A DNA stretch of 64,000 nucleotides from Pontibacter aydingkolensis (GTDB taxonomy: Bacteria > Bacteroidota > Bacteroidia > Cytophagales > Hymenobacteraceae): contig NZ_JAHYXK010000004.1 of the NCBI RefSeq assembly GCF_019443125.1, positions 248,001 to 312,000 on the forward strand. Direction: 5' to 3'. Positions 8,272 to 16,316 of the stretch are shown in pieces (position 1 is the stretch's first letter; each line of letters opens with the position of its first letter). A model generated the notes under the pieces. That model was not told where the DNA came from and did no database searches. It worked only from the letters and a program-made list of their open reading frames with translations. Both the position numbers and the translations under genes were made by a program.

Positions 8272-10143
8272 ATGAAGTTCCAAGCTTTACCAAATGCCTT
8301 GAACCAAGATAGCTTTACAAAAGAACAGGTAAAGCGTAGGCTTCGTGCACAAGCTGTCGCTTTGTGGGGCTTGCAGGAAGCTGATGCAGATAATCTTGAT
8401 CCTGTAATTGACTTGTTGATGGGCGCATGTGCCGTGGAATTTGAACGCACAGCACATCAGGTTTATGCTTCACAAGCACGTATTTTGGAGCGTTTAGCTG
8501 AACTAATGGTCCCGGAGGTAACAACTAGTGCCCGTCCGGCTCATGCTATTATGCACGCATGCTCTGAGTTACCCAGCACTATTGTAAAAAAAGAAAATAC
8601 TTTTTCAGCAGAAAAGGAAGTATTACAAGGGAACAAAGCAGTAGTGGTGCCAATTTCACTTGCTCCCGCTACAGATGTTAAGCTTTTTGATGCTACCGTA
8701 GTATGCCAAGTTACCAAAAACAAAGTCACATTCTATGATACTCCTTTGGTAAAAGGAGAAAGTTTTTACGCTGCACATGAGGAAACAGCATATAACACCT
8801 CTTTGTGGTTAGGTTTGAAACTGAATAGTAAAATACAGAACCTCAAAGGCTTTTCTTTCTTTTTTGACTGGAAAAACAGTACTGATAAAGCGAAGTTTGT
8901 TCCACTACTCTCTTTAACAGATTGGATAGCAGAAGGAAAAAACATATTGAAAACACATGGTGGTTTTCCTAAAAACGGTAACGAAGCCGGCAGGCAAATG
9001 ATTGAAACCGATATGATGAAACCCTTCGAAAACCATGTGTTACAGGTCTATCAGAATCAATTTGTTAGTATTCAAAATCAAGACTTTCCTCTTATCTACA
9101 GCAGTTACCCAGCTGCTTTTGGTGGCATTTTTAAGGAGGAGGATTTAAGTAGATTCAAAGATGAGTTGCTTTGGGTGGAGGTACGTTTCCCACAAGGGTT
9201 TTCTTTGCAGGCTCTTGATGATGTGTACTGCTCTTTGAACTGTTTTCCGGTAATGAACAGAAAACTTCATGCCGGAAGTCGCCCCTATTCCCTCTCCCCT
9301 AATCTGAACATCATTTCCCTGGCTATAGACGAACACTTTATGTCGGTTAGTCGTGTCTTCACAGCGGCCCGTGAGTATAATGCTGTGTCAGCAGACAAAC
9401 ACAGGGAGATGGAGGACGGTACCTACTCCGTGAAGCAAAGCGGCGTCAGCCGCTTTGATCAGCGTGACGCCGAAGCATTGTTACAGTATTTGTATGAACT
9501 AATGCGTGATGAAAGTGCTACTTTTAGAGCGTTAGGAAATTATGCGCTTAACGCTGAAATAAAAGGCCTGGAGCAAAGTCTGACAAGGCTTAAAATGCAT
9601 TTTATCAACAAACCTCTACATCAGTCAACTAAGTGCCATCTGTTCCTGAATACAAAACTGGCTGAAGATGTGTGGGTAGAGTTCTGGACCTCACAGGGTG
9701 AAGCAGCCAATCTTTTGCCTGCCGGCACAAAAATAAAGCCTCTTTCCCCTGTTCATGTAAAGCGAACTACACTCATGCTGCTTACGCCTACATCTGGCGG
9801 TCGTGAACCTTTGAGCGAAACCGAGAAAGTACATGCCTACCGGTTTGCGCTACTCACACGCAGCCGTATTGCCACAGAAGAGGATTTAAAAGCAGCATGT
9901 TTTTCTGAGCTAGGGGACAAACTAAAAAATGTGGAAGTCAAGAAGGGCTTCAAGAAAGAGCTTTCTTCTAGAAGCGGTTATGTGAAGACTTTAGACATAT
10001 TGCTAACTCCTGCTGAAGGTTTTAAAAGCATGGACTGGAATGCCGCTTGTAACGAATTAAGGTCATATATTGAGAGAAACAAACTTTTCCTGACTCAGAT
10101 ACAGGTATTCACCACAAACGGTCATGCGTATGCTACCAGGTAA
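8272..10143 (+). CDS. tssF: T6SS baseplate protein TssF
   Basis: 623-residue wedge protein that forms the TssF2G complex with TssG. The N-terminus has the typical EFERTAHQVYASQARILERLAE-like helix followed by VTTSARPAHAIMHA; the body is beta-rich and the C-terminus ends in an LFLTQIQVFTTN strand. Length matches the family. Its last 20 bases overlap tssG in another frame, which implies translational coupling of two subunits that work in fixed ratio. Confidence 0.9.
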   Translation: MKFQALPNALNQDSFTKEQVKRRLRAQAVALWGLQEADADNLDPVIDLLMGACAVEFERTAHQVYASQARILERLAELMVPEVTTSARPAHAIMHACSELPSTIVKKENTFSAEKEVLQGNKAVVVPISLAPATDVKLFDATVVCQVTKNKVTFYDTPLVKGESFYAAHEETAYNTSLWLGLKLNSKIQNLKGFSFFFDWKNSTDKAKFVPLLSLTDWIAEGKNILKTHGGFPKNGNEAGRQMIETDMMKPFENHVLQVYQNQFVSIQNQDFPLIYSSYPAAFGGIFKEEDLSRFKDELLWVEVRFPQGFSLQALDDVYCSLNCFPVMNRKLHAGSRPYSLSPNLNIISLAIDEHFMSVSRVFTAAREYNAVSADKHREMEDGTYSVKQSGVSRFDQRDAEALLQYLYELMRDESATFRALGNYALNAEIKGLEQSLTRLKMHFINKPLHQSTKCHLFLNTKLAEDVWVEFWTSQGEAANLLPAGTKIKPLSPVHVKRTTLMLLTPTSGGREPLSETEKVHAYRFALLTRSRIATEEDLKAACFSELGDKLKNVEVKKGFKKELSSRSGYVKTLDILLTPAEGFKSMDWNAACNELRSYIERNKLFLTQIQVFTTNGHAYATR

Positions 10144-11035
10144 TGATGACGTACGGGCGGAGGTATTGGCGGCTTCTTGGATTGAGAACCAAAGTGTAGC
10201 GCTTGATGACATAATCGTAAGACCTGAAGGAACATTCCGCAGATCCTTTAGCCAAGATGTACTGGAAGTTGAGGAGCTTGATACTCCTCTTGACAGGAAA
10301 GTTTCTTTAAAAATTTCACGTGAAGGCCTGTATGATATGTTGCCGGAAGGTATGTTTCACCAGGCTGTACAAAAGAACGCAAAAAGCATCGAAGAGGCCA
10401 CAGAAGAAAGTGACCGCTACAGAAAAGAAGAAAAGGCTGCCCGTAATTTCTTCCTGCCGCTTGAGCAGGAGTTTTACCGTCAGCGCATCTGGCTGGATTA
10501 TACAGAATTGAAGTACTGGCTGACGAATACACATCCTGATAACATAAAAATGCTCCTGCGCTTCTGGAGGATCAATCCAAAGCACATGAATCCAAGGCAA
10601 AGTATGAAGATGCTTTCTATACTTCCACACCTGCATAGTATTGTTGGTGATTTACAATTGACAGCTCACAGCCTGGAAGTAATACTGGATGAAAAGGTAC
10701 AGATCAGAACAGTAGAGGGTCGAATGCAGGCTGTAGAGCAAGATCAGTTCTCTTGTTTGGGCAATACGGTATTGGGTGCGGATTCTGTACTTGGCACCGA
10801 GTGGTATGATGACGAACTTTCGGTAATGGTTTCTATAGGGCCACTAAGAAGAGACACATTAAACTCTTTCTTGTCCGGAGGAAAACACTCAAAGTTAATT
10901 AGCACCCTCTATGGTTTCTTTTTTCCTGCAGAAGTAGAAGTGGAAACAACAGTCCATGCAATCGCAGAAGAGGCAGATTTCTTGTTAACGGAACTGGAGA
11001 CGTGTTCCCGCTTAGGATATAGTACAGTTATATAA
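10124..11035 (+). CDS. tssG: T6SS baseplate protein TssG
   Basis: 303-residue partner of TssF in the baseplate wedge. The start ATG at 10124 lies within the end of tssF (20-base overlap). Mid-protein segments (RIWLDYTELKYWLTNTH; GDLQLTAHSLEVILDE) and the C-terminal SRLGYSTVI are compatible with Bacteroidetes TssG, but the family is weakly conserved, so identification depends partly on the tssF-tssG-tssK order. 21 bases separate it from tssK. Confidence 0.85.
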   Translation: MRMLPGNDDVRAEVLAASWIENQSVALDDIIVRPEGTFRRSFSQDVLEVEELDTPLDRKVSLKISREGLYDMLPEGMFHQAVQKNAKSIEEATEESDRYRKEEKAARNFFLPLEQEFYRQRIWLDYTELKYWLTNTHPDNIKMLLRFWRINPKHMNPRQSMKMLSILPHLHSIVGDLQLTAHSLEVILDEKVQIRTVEGRMQAVEQDQFSCLGNTVLGADSVLGTEWYDDELSVMVSIGPLRRDTLNSFLSGGKHSKLISTLYGFFFPAEVEVETTVHAIAEEADFLLTELETCSRLGYSTVI

Positions 11036-11056
11036 AGTTACTAAAAATACATTTAT

Positions 11057-12547
11057 ATGCTTCCACAGTTAAAATACTTTCCGGTTAACTGGATAGATGG
11101 GATGAAGATCTCAAAGGCTCACTTTATAGAGCAAGAGAGTGCTTTGAATGATCAGATACGGGACGTGGCAGGGATGCAGTTAAACACTTACAGTTATGGC
11201 CTACTCCCTCAAAGCAGTTCTACAAAGCAGCCACTAGACATACAGGTAAATTCTGATCATTCAGGCTACGTTAAAGTAAAAATAGCAGAATGTAGAGCTA
11301 TAACACCAGGAGGAGTCAGGGTAGAAATCACTCACCATACCAGACCTGTTGAGGCGAGTATACAGCTTAAGGATATGCAGGCGCAGGCTTATGAATTGAT
11401 TCTTGTAGCTGACCCTTTTACGCGAATTCCTGTTGGGCAGCCCAATCCTGAAGAAGCTCCTCTCAGGCAGCCCCATACTATCACAAATTATAGATTAGAG
11501 ATACTCCCGTACCCGCAGACGTACCACCCTGAGTTTAGTGCATACCAGTTAAGTGTTGGCAGGTTAAAGGTGGATGGAGATGTAGTTCGCTTGTCAGAGC
11601 ACTACATTCCTCCCTGCATGCAAGTTTCCAGTTTCCCTAGGATGTTGGCTATTTATAATAAATTATTGCAACAGTTAGGTAGTGCGGAAACTGCTGCTAC
11701 AGAGGTAATCCAGAAGATGTTATCGAAGCCAAACCCCACAAACATTGATAAATCCATCCTTTCAATAGCACAGCAGACAATGATCTTTCTGGCTAATGGT
11801 ATTGATACATTCAGGTTAGTCTACAACCAGCAGCCTCCCCTTCTAATGGTTGAATATTGTGTCCGTTGGGCGAGGGTAACAAGTCTAACACTCAACACCT
11901 TGCTTCGGAAAGACAGGGAAGACTTACTAAACTATCTACATGCCTGGTTTGAACTAGCCCCACGAGAATTTGAAAACTTACTAAGAAGCCTGCTTACGCT
12001 CGAATACTCCCACAATGAATCTCAGGAAGCATTAGCCAAAATTGAAAACTTTGCTGACAAAATGGTGCTTCTTTTCCAGAAACTAGGAGAAATGGAACAC
12101 TCCAATGGTTTTATTGAAAAAGCAAAAGTGTTTGGGTGGCTAATAGTAAATACCCACAACAGGCCAAAACAAGCTTTCGCTGTTACTGAAAAGAATCTTG
12201 TGATTGGGCGTGAAGAAAGCGGGCAGTTAACATGTGACATACCACTACCCGGTGATTTACAAATCAGCAGAAAGCATGCCCGTCTCAATGTCTATGATTC
12301 CGCCAACAGTATTGAATTTAGTATCACAGATCTTAATAGTGCTAATGGCCTTTATATCCATGACACCCAAACAAGGTTAAAACCAAACCAAACGTTCAGC
12401 CTTGTTGATGGTGATACTTTCCAAATAGGCAAAACAAACCTCGTGTTGTGCAGCTATGGTGAAGTAACTAATGAAGCAGAAGCAATCAAGAAAGTGGAAA
12501 GTATGAAAGCCTATCCAACGGTAGAATTAATACCACAGTTAATTTAA
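11057..12547 (+). CDS. tssK: T6SS baseplate protein TssK fused to an FHA domain
   Basis: 496 residues. Residues 1 to about 360 are TssK, which links the baseplate wedges to the membrane anchor: the N-terminal VNWIDGMKISKAHFIEQE matches the TssK shoulder start, and a helical bundle follows. Residues about 372-470 form a forkhead-associated (FHA) domain, with IGREESG near 381, ISRKHARL near 402 and LNSANGLYI near 426, the three canonical phosphothreonine-binding motifs. The typical TssK is about 440-450 residues and ends in a receptor-binding head; here the FHA domain takes that place. Since TssJLM are absent in this subtype, the FHA domain may dock the baseplate to a phosphorylated partner. 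The kinase, phosphatase and FHA operon at 14.2-19.1 kb supports that (inference). Confidence 0.93.
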   Translation: MLPQLKYFPVNWIDGMKISKAHFIEQESALNDQIRDVAGMQLNTYSYGLLPQSSSTKQPLDIQVNSDHSGYVKVKIAECRAITPGGVRVEITHHTRPVEASIQLKDMQAQAYELILVADPFTRIPVGQPNPEEAPLRQPHTITNYRLEILPYPQTYHPEFSAYQLSVGRLKVDGDVVRLSEHYIPPCMQVSSFPRMLAIYNKLLQQLGSAETAATEVIQKMLSKPNPTNIDKSILSIAQQTMIFLANGIDTFRLVYNQQPPLLMVEYCVRWARVTSLTLNTLLRKDREDLLNYLHAWFELAPREFENLLRSLLTLEYSHNESQEALAKIENFADKMVLLFQKLGEMEHSNGFIEKAKVFGWLIVNTHNRPKQAFAVTEKNLVIGREESGQLTCDIPLPGDLQISRKHARLNVYDSANSIEFSITDLNSANGLYIHDTQTRLKPNQTFSLVDGDTFQIGKTNLVLCSYGEVTNEAEAIKKVESMKAYPTVELIPQLI

Positions 12548-12565
12548 GACATATTTTTACGAGTT

Positions 12566-12829
12566 ATGCGTATGAACTTACCTGTACAACCCCACCATGT
12601 ATGGAAGAACAAACCCGTTTACTTAAAGTTAGCCCTACCTATAAATCATGGCTTTGGCAATAGCAAAGAGTTAAAAGAAGGATCAAAAGGATATATTGTA
12701 AGCAATGGGTTTGAGAACGGTATGCTTCGTATACTTTTTGATCTATATTCTGGAAAAGAAACGGTAAAATTAAATACAGAGAGCGCAAACCAATATTTAC
12801 TAAGTGACATTGCACTCCAAAAGTTCTAA
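12566..12829 (+). CDS. Small unknown protein of the T6SS operon
   Basis: 87 residues, 18 bases after tssK and 19 before the PAAR gene. Not recognised. The sequence is predicted beta-rich (HVWKNKPVYLKLALPINHG, then KGYIVSNGFENGMLRILFD), resembling a small SH3-like barrel, with no signal peptide. Tight spacing suggests co-expression with PAAR; it could be a loader or a PAAR partner, but nothing in the sequence proves it. Confidence 0.75.
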   Translation: MRMNLPVQPHHVWKNKPVYLKLALPINHGFGNSKELKEGSKGYIVSNGFENGMLRILFDLYSGKETVKLNTESANQYLLSDIALQKF

Positions 12830-12848
12830 CGAAATTAAACTATAAACT

Positions 12849-13151
12849 ATGAGCAAACCAGCTGCACGAATTACAGATATGCATACATGCCCTATGGTTA
12901 CTCCAGGTATGCCTCCAGTACCCCATGTTGGTGGTCCTATTACAGGTCCTGGTATGCCTACTGTATTAATAGGAGGAGTACCTGCCTCCGTAATGGGAGA
13001 TATATGTACCTGTGTGGGACCTCCTGATAGTATAGCATTAGGTTCAACAACAGTACTAATTGGAGGAAAACCAGCAGCAAGAATGGGAGATCAAACAGTA
13101 CATGGAGGTACGATAACCTTAGGTTGTCCTACAGTCTTGATTGGAGGCTAA
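12849..13151 (+). CDS. Stand-alone PAAR spike-tip protein
   Basis: 100 residues made almost entirely of a PAAR domain, the sharp cone that caps VgrG and can attach effectors. PAAR motifs are visible at the N-terminus (KPAARITDMHTCPMVTPG) and again as KPAARMGDQTVHGG. Repeated TVLIGG/IGGxPAxxMGD turns and His/Cys residues fit zinc binding at the tip. No extension domain is fused, so an effector would have to be a separate protein; the adenylate cyclase-like gene starts 92 bases downstream. Confidence 0.95.
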   Translation: MSKPAARITDMHTCPMVTPGMPPVPHVGGPITGPGMPTVLIGGVPASVMGDICTCVGPPDSIALGSTTVLIGGKPAARMGDQTVHGGTITLGCPTVLIGG

Positions 13152-13243
13152 AATATTACATAATCTATACTACTTAAATGGATTATAGTATATCTATGCT
13201 GACTTAAAATTGATTTATCATTCCATATATTAAAACTAAGCGT

Positions 13244-13861
13244 ATGCTACCTGAACACAAGAATGCTTTCTTTTTGATAGCTGCCCATTTTAACTGTTGG
13301 ATTGGCCTGAGAGAACCGAATGAATTAGCCGATAAATGGATTGGCAAGCCTGATTATATTCCAAAATCGAAAAAATGTAAAGCCAAAACAGCTGATAACC
13401 CAAATTTCAATTTTTCAGGTTTAGTAGTTAATCCTCTACTCTGCCCTAATGCTTTTATTGAAAAAAGCCGCCCAGATGCTACGAAAAAGTGGAAAAGCTT
13501 TATTATGGGTTATGAAATGCCCTTCGGCTATACCTGTTCAGAATCAGGCCCAGAGAAAGGCTTAGTAAAGTTTGCTGGAAAAGCCATTCATGCCGATTTT
13601 GACCTAATGACGCTAAGCAAAGCAGGTAATAATGGAGAATTTGTTTTTACGAGTACACATGAAGAAAATTCATTATTCAGAGTTGTTAGGCCGATGCTAA
13701 ATCATTATCTAGGCTCCGAAATGATTCAACATGGTTCTGAATTTATGTGGAAAGATGGAGTTGGAGGCAGAGAAAGCGAGAGAGTATTTTATTTCGGCCC
13801 TAAGAGACAATTTAAGATAGCTCATTCATCTATGCCTACCGACAAAGAAACTATGCACTAA
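13244..13861 (+). CDS. Putative T6SS effector: CyaA/edema factor/ExoY-like adenylate cyclase
   Basis: 205 residues. All core motifs of the toxin-type (class II) nucleotidyl cyclases can be traced in order: Arg23 in IGLREPN (CyaA RLVNP), Lys46 and Lys48 in KCKAKTADNPNFNFSGLVVNP (CyaA AKSSDWG...GYIPVNP), the metal-binding Asp118 and Asp120 in HADFDLMTL (CyaA TADIDMFAI), and His163 in MLNHYLGSEMIQHGSE (CyaA VVQHGTE), followed by ERVFYF (CyaA EKIFVV). In this family these residues bind ATP phosphates, two metals and the reacting ribose. The Asn after the QHG motif (NNPFP) is not obvious here. No signal peptide. It follows the PAAR gene by 92 bases. Family members need a eukaryotic activator (calmodulin or actin), so a eukaryotic target and lack of an immunity gene would be consistent. 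Comparison with CyaA is from memory. Confidence 0.75.
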   Translation: MLPEHKNAFFLIAAHFNCWIGLREPNELADKWIGKPDYIPKSKKCKAKTADNPNFNFSGLVVNPLLCPNAFIEKSRPDATKKWKSFIMGYEMPFGYTCSESGPEKGLVKFAGKAIHADFDLMTLSKAGNNGEFVFTSTHEENSLFRVVRPMLNHYLGSEMIQHGSEFMWKDGVGGRESERVFYFGPKRQFKIAHSSMPTDKETMH

Positions 13862-13865
13862 CAAA

Positions 13866-14057
13866 TGTCTCATAATTTGTACATTTTCTGGCCCTTTAGA
13901 AGGCCTTTCGGATAATGAATTCTGGGAGCCGGGAGATGAAAGCAACAGCTAGTCAACTAAACAAAAAATAGCTGCTTTGAATCGGGAGCTTATATAAATA
14001 GGAATTACGAGGGCGCAGTTGCATGATCGCCTGGAAGTAATCTCCCGCACCGCATAG
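13866..14057 (+). pseudogene. Possible decayed gene remnant between the T6SS and kinase operons
   Basis: One frame reads 64 codons with coding-like content broken by TAG and TAA codons before the final TAG. Segments such as SGPLEGLSDNEFWEPGDES, then QKIAALNREL, then ITRAQLHDRLEVISRT look like protein; the last resembles a helix-turn-helix. No start codon and no recognised family. It could also be chance. The rest of the 13862-14226 gap is AT-rich and shows nothing else. Confidence 0.25.
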
Positions 14058-14226
14058 TAATATGGGCTTTGCTTTACTCTAATTTATTAGACTTCAAATC
14101 TAATTTGCTATTGCCATGTGCCATTCTATTTTCTAAAATTCTTTGCAGTATATCTGTTAAACAAGTTTCACAAAGTACTGAATTATAATATGATTTTATA
14201 TCGTATCAAAGCAATGAATGAGCTAT

Positions 14227-15639
14227 TCATAAACCAACCACTTTCAAAGTAGTATCACCCAATGATATAATGTCATTTACTTTTAACTCTTTCAATCCTT
14301 TCTGCAAACTTGCTGAGTTTATAAATGTACCGTTTGTTGAAAGTTTAATCTGAATAGGTAATCTTAGTATACCAGGCATAGACTGTACTGGCTGTCCATC
14401 AAACAAATACCACTTATTAGTTTGTGAGTTATGTACAAGCGTTGCATGCGCACCTGAAACATAGTTAGTAAAGTGCTCTGCAATGCCTATACTGTTGGCA
14501 AAAGGATCTTCTTTATCATACCAACCAATTGTCAATACACATAAGTTTTCCTTTGTCCAGCTAGTATCATTGTCAAAATTATCGTTTAGCCAATTGGCAA
14601 AAACATTATACTGTAGTTTCCAGTCCGGTTGACTGAAGAGTATGAGGTTGCTAAGGCTATAAAACCGACCAATTTCGTCCCCATTCATTACCTGTAACAT
14701 AATAGCACCAGAGTTATTCTCCTGGTTTTTAATTGCTGCTGAATTATTATCAGTGCTGAGCAAAGCTATAATTTCATCTACCTGTTGAAAGCGTTCTTCG
14801 GGATTAAACTGGAGACATCGTTCAATAATCTCATTCCAGACTGGCTCAGGTGAAGCATCTGCTAAAAATTCCCTCTTCCAGTTTCCTGTTCGTTTCTTTC
14901 CTTCATATCCCTTTATATCAGCCTGAAAATCTTCAAAGTTGCCAAAGGGCAACTTGCCACCAGTTATTGTCTCAAACATCAACACACCAAAAGCATACGT
15001 ATCGTTAGTGCTTCCCATAACTTTAAAAGCCCGTGCATAATCTAACTGCTCTGGTGGCGAATACACTCCGGAAGCAAAAACTTCTTTAACCTGGCCTAAT
15101 ACATTACGTCTGGTCATCCTGCTTTTGATTGATGCAGAAATTCCAAAGTCAGCAAGTTTAGGTCTGTTTTCTTGGTCAAATAAAATATTTTCGGGCTTAA
15201 GATCACGGTGTATTATACCTTCGCAATGCATGTTACGAAGTCCTTTAAGTATACCACAGGCTATTCGTTTTAGCTCTACTGCTTCTATTTGCTCTCCTAT
15301 GCGCTTTCTCAAACTGCCATTCGGACAGTAGTCCATTACTATAAATGGGTTACCTAAGTAGGTGTCGTAATCGTAAGGCCGTACAATGTTTTCACCCGGA
15401 ATCAAACAGGCATATTCGTACTCCTGCCGAAAGCGCTTCGCATATTCAATCCGTTCGTTCGGAGTGAATTTCCACATCTTAGTTAGTTTTAATGCAAAAT
15501 CTCCTCGTTCAGAACGAACATGATATACACTCCCAAAGCCTCCCTGTCCTATCTCTCTCTCTACAATATATTCCCCTTGTCCAGATGTAACCACTGACAT
15601 AGGTTCAAGTTCAACAGCTTGCGGCAATGTCGCTTCCAT
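14227..15639 (-). CDS. Ser/Thr protein kinase with C-terminal FHA-like domain
   Basis: 470 residues. Kinase domain at about 24-290: glycine loop IGQGGFGSVY (30-39), catalytic Lys51, HRDLKPEN (144-151), DFG (164-166), and a SPPEQLDY activation/APE-like segment. All catalytic residues are present, so it should be active. The C-terminal part (about 330-470) has FHA features: LTIGWYD, VSGAHATLV, STNGTFIN, LGDTTLKV. It has no membrane segment, unlike PpkA. Last gene of a four-gene operon; its ATG overlaps the stop of the upstream FHA gene (TAATG), so translation is coupled. Position facing the T6SS operon suggests a PpkA-like role with the TssK FHA domain as possible reader; that is inference. Confidence 0.92.
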   Translation of the reverse strand: MEATLPQAVELEPMSVVTSGQGEYIVEREIGQGGFGSVYHVRSERGDFALKLTKMWKFTPNERIEYAKRFRQEYEYACLIPGENIVRPYDYDTYLGNPFIVMDYCPNGSLRKRIGEQIEAVELKRIACGILKGLRNMHCEGIIHRDLKPENILFDQENRPKLADFGISASIKSRMTRRNVLGQVKEVFASGVYSPPEQLDYARAFKVMGSTNDTYAFGVLMFETITGGKLPFGNFEDFQADIKGYEGKKRTGNWKREFLADASPEPVWNEIIERCLQFNPEERFQQVDEIIALLSTDNNSAAIKNQENNSGAIMLQVMNGDEIGRFYSLSNLILFSQPDWKLQYNVFANWLNDNFDNDTSWTKENLCVLTIGWYDKEDPFANSIGIAEHFTNYVSGAHATLVHNSQTNKWYLFDGQPVQSMPGILRLPIQIKLSTNGTFINSASLQKGLKELKVNDIISLGDTTLKVVGL

Positions 15640-16274
15640 TATTCAAGCTCTATTCTGTATATTCTATTACCAATTAAAATATGAGCGCCAGACTCTACTC
15701 CAACCTTCCCATTTACCTGAATAAATGTAGCGTGGTTACTACTTAAGTCAGTGACATGCCAACTATCTTTTTCTCTTGTAAACTGCACATGCTGCGCAGA
15801 GGAAATACTTTGATCCGTTGGGTTAAGATTAGCTCTGTTCAGCACTACATCATCCCCTTCAAACTCCAGCTCCTTATCAGTAGCAATGTCTACTAATTTG
15901 ACCTTAGGTGTAGAATGAGCCACTGCTTTACCAAAGAAGAGATTAGGAAAGCTCATGGTGCCATTATGTACTTCCTTCTCTCCTGTTGATTTGCAATTAG
16001 GACAGGGAGACTCATTCGACACTTCGCTTTTCAAAGGATAATGTCCACAGGCAGCACATTTAAACTCTGCTTCAGGCTCTATGTCCCATGCTGGTTGATT
16101 TGAAATGGCGCCTCTCATAGTTGGAATACCTTCCACTTGTACATTGTTTACTCTTGTACCAGGTTGTACGCCAGCGGGTACTGGTGCTTCAGTTGGCGCT
16201 TTTAACTTCGTGCCACACTTTTCGCATACTTTGCTTCCGTTAGCATTAGTGAATCCACATGTATAGCATCTCAT
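15639..16274 (-). CDS. Zinc-ribbon FHA domain protein
   Basis: 211 residues with two zinc-ribbon-like Cys clusters, one at the N-terminus (C3, C6, C17, C20) and one in the middle (CAACGHYP and CPNCKS). A C-terminal FHA domain covers about 120-211: DVVLNRANL, ISSAQHVQF, LSSNHATFIQVNG. The canonical FHA Arg is kept in LNRANL and a Ser/His pair in SAQH; the NG turn is shifted. Soluble, no signal peptide. Probably a phospho-dependent adaptor, comparable to Fha in proteobacterial T6SS. 42 bases downstream of the PP2C gene and overlapping the kinase gene by one base. Confidence 0.88.
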   Translation of the reverse strand: MRCYTCGFTNANGSKVCEKCGTKLKAPTEAPVPAGVQPGTRVNNVQVEGIPTMRGAISNQPAWDIEPEAEFKCAACGHYPLKSEVSNESPCPNCKSTGEKEVHNGTMSFPNLFFGKAVAHSTPKVKLVDIATDKELEFEGDDVVLNRANLNPTDQSISSAQHVQFTREKDSWHVTDLSSNHATFIQVNGKVGVESGAHILIGNRIYRIELE

Positions 16275-16316
16275 AATATCAGGGTTAAGGTAAATTGAAT
16301 AAACATAGTTGCTGCT

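Noticed and set aside
1..13151. Contractile phage tail or extracellular injection system instead of a T6SS
   Set aside because: Presence of ClpV, Hcp, TssF/G/K and a Bacteroidetes-type TssB/TssC in one locus points to T6SSiii; no phage head, tape measure or PVC-type tail fibre genes are seen.
13862..14226. Immunity gene for the cyclase-like effector
   Set aside because: No intact ORF in the gap on either strand; only a stop-interrupted frame.
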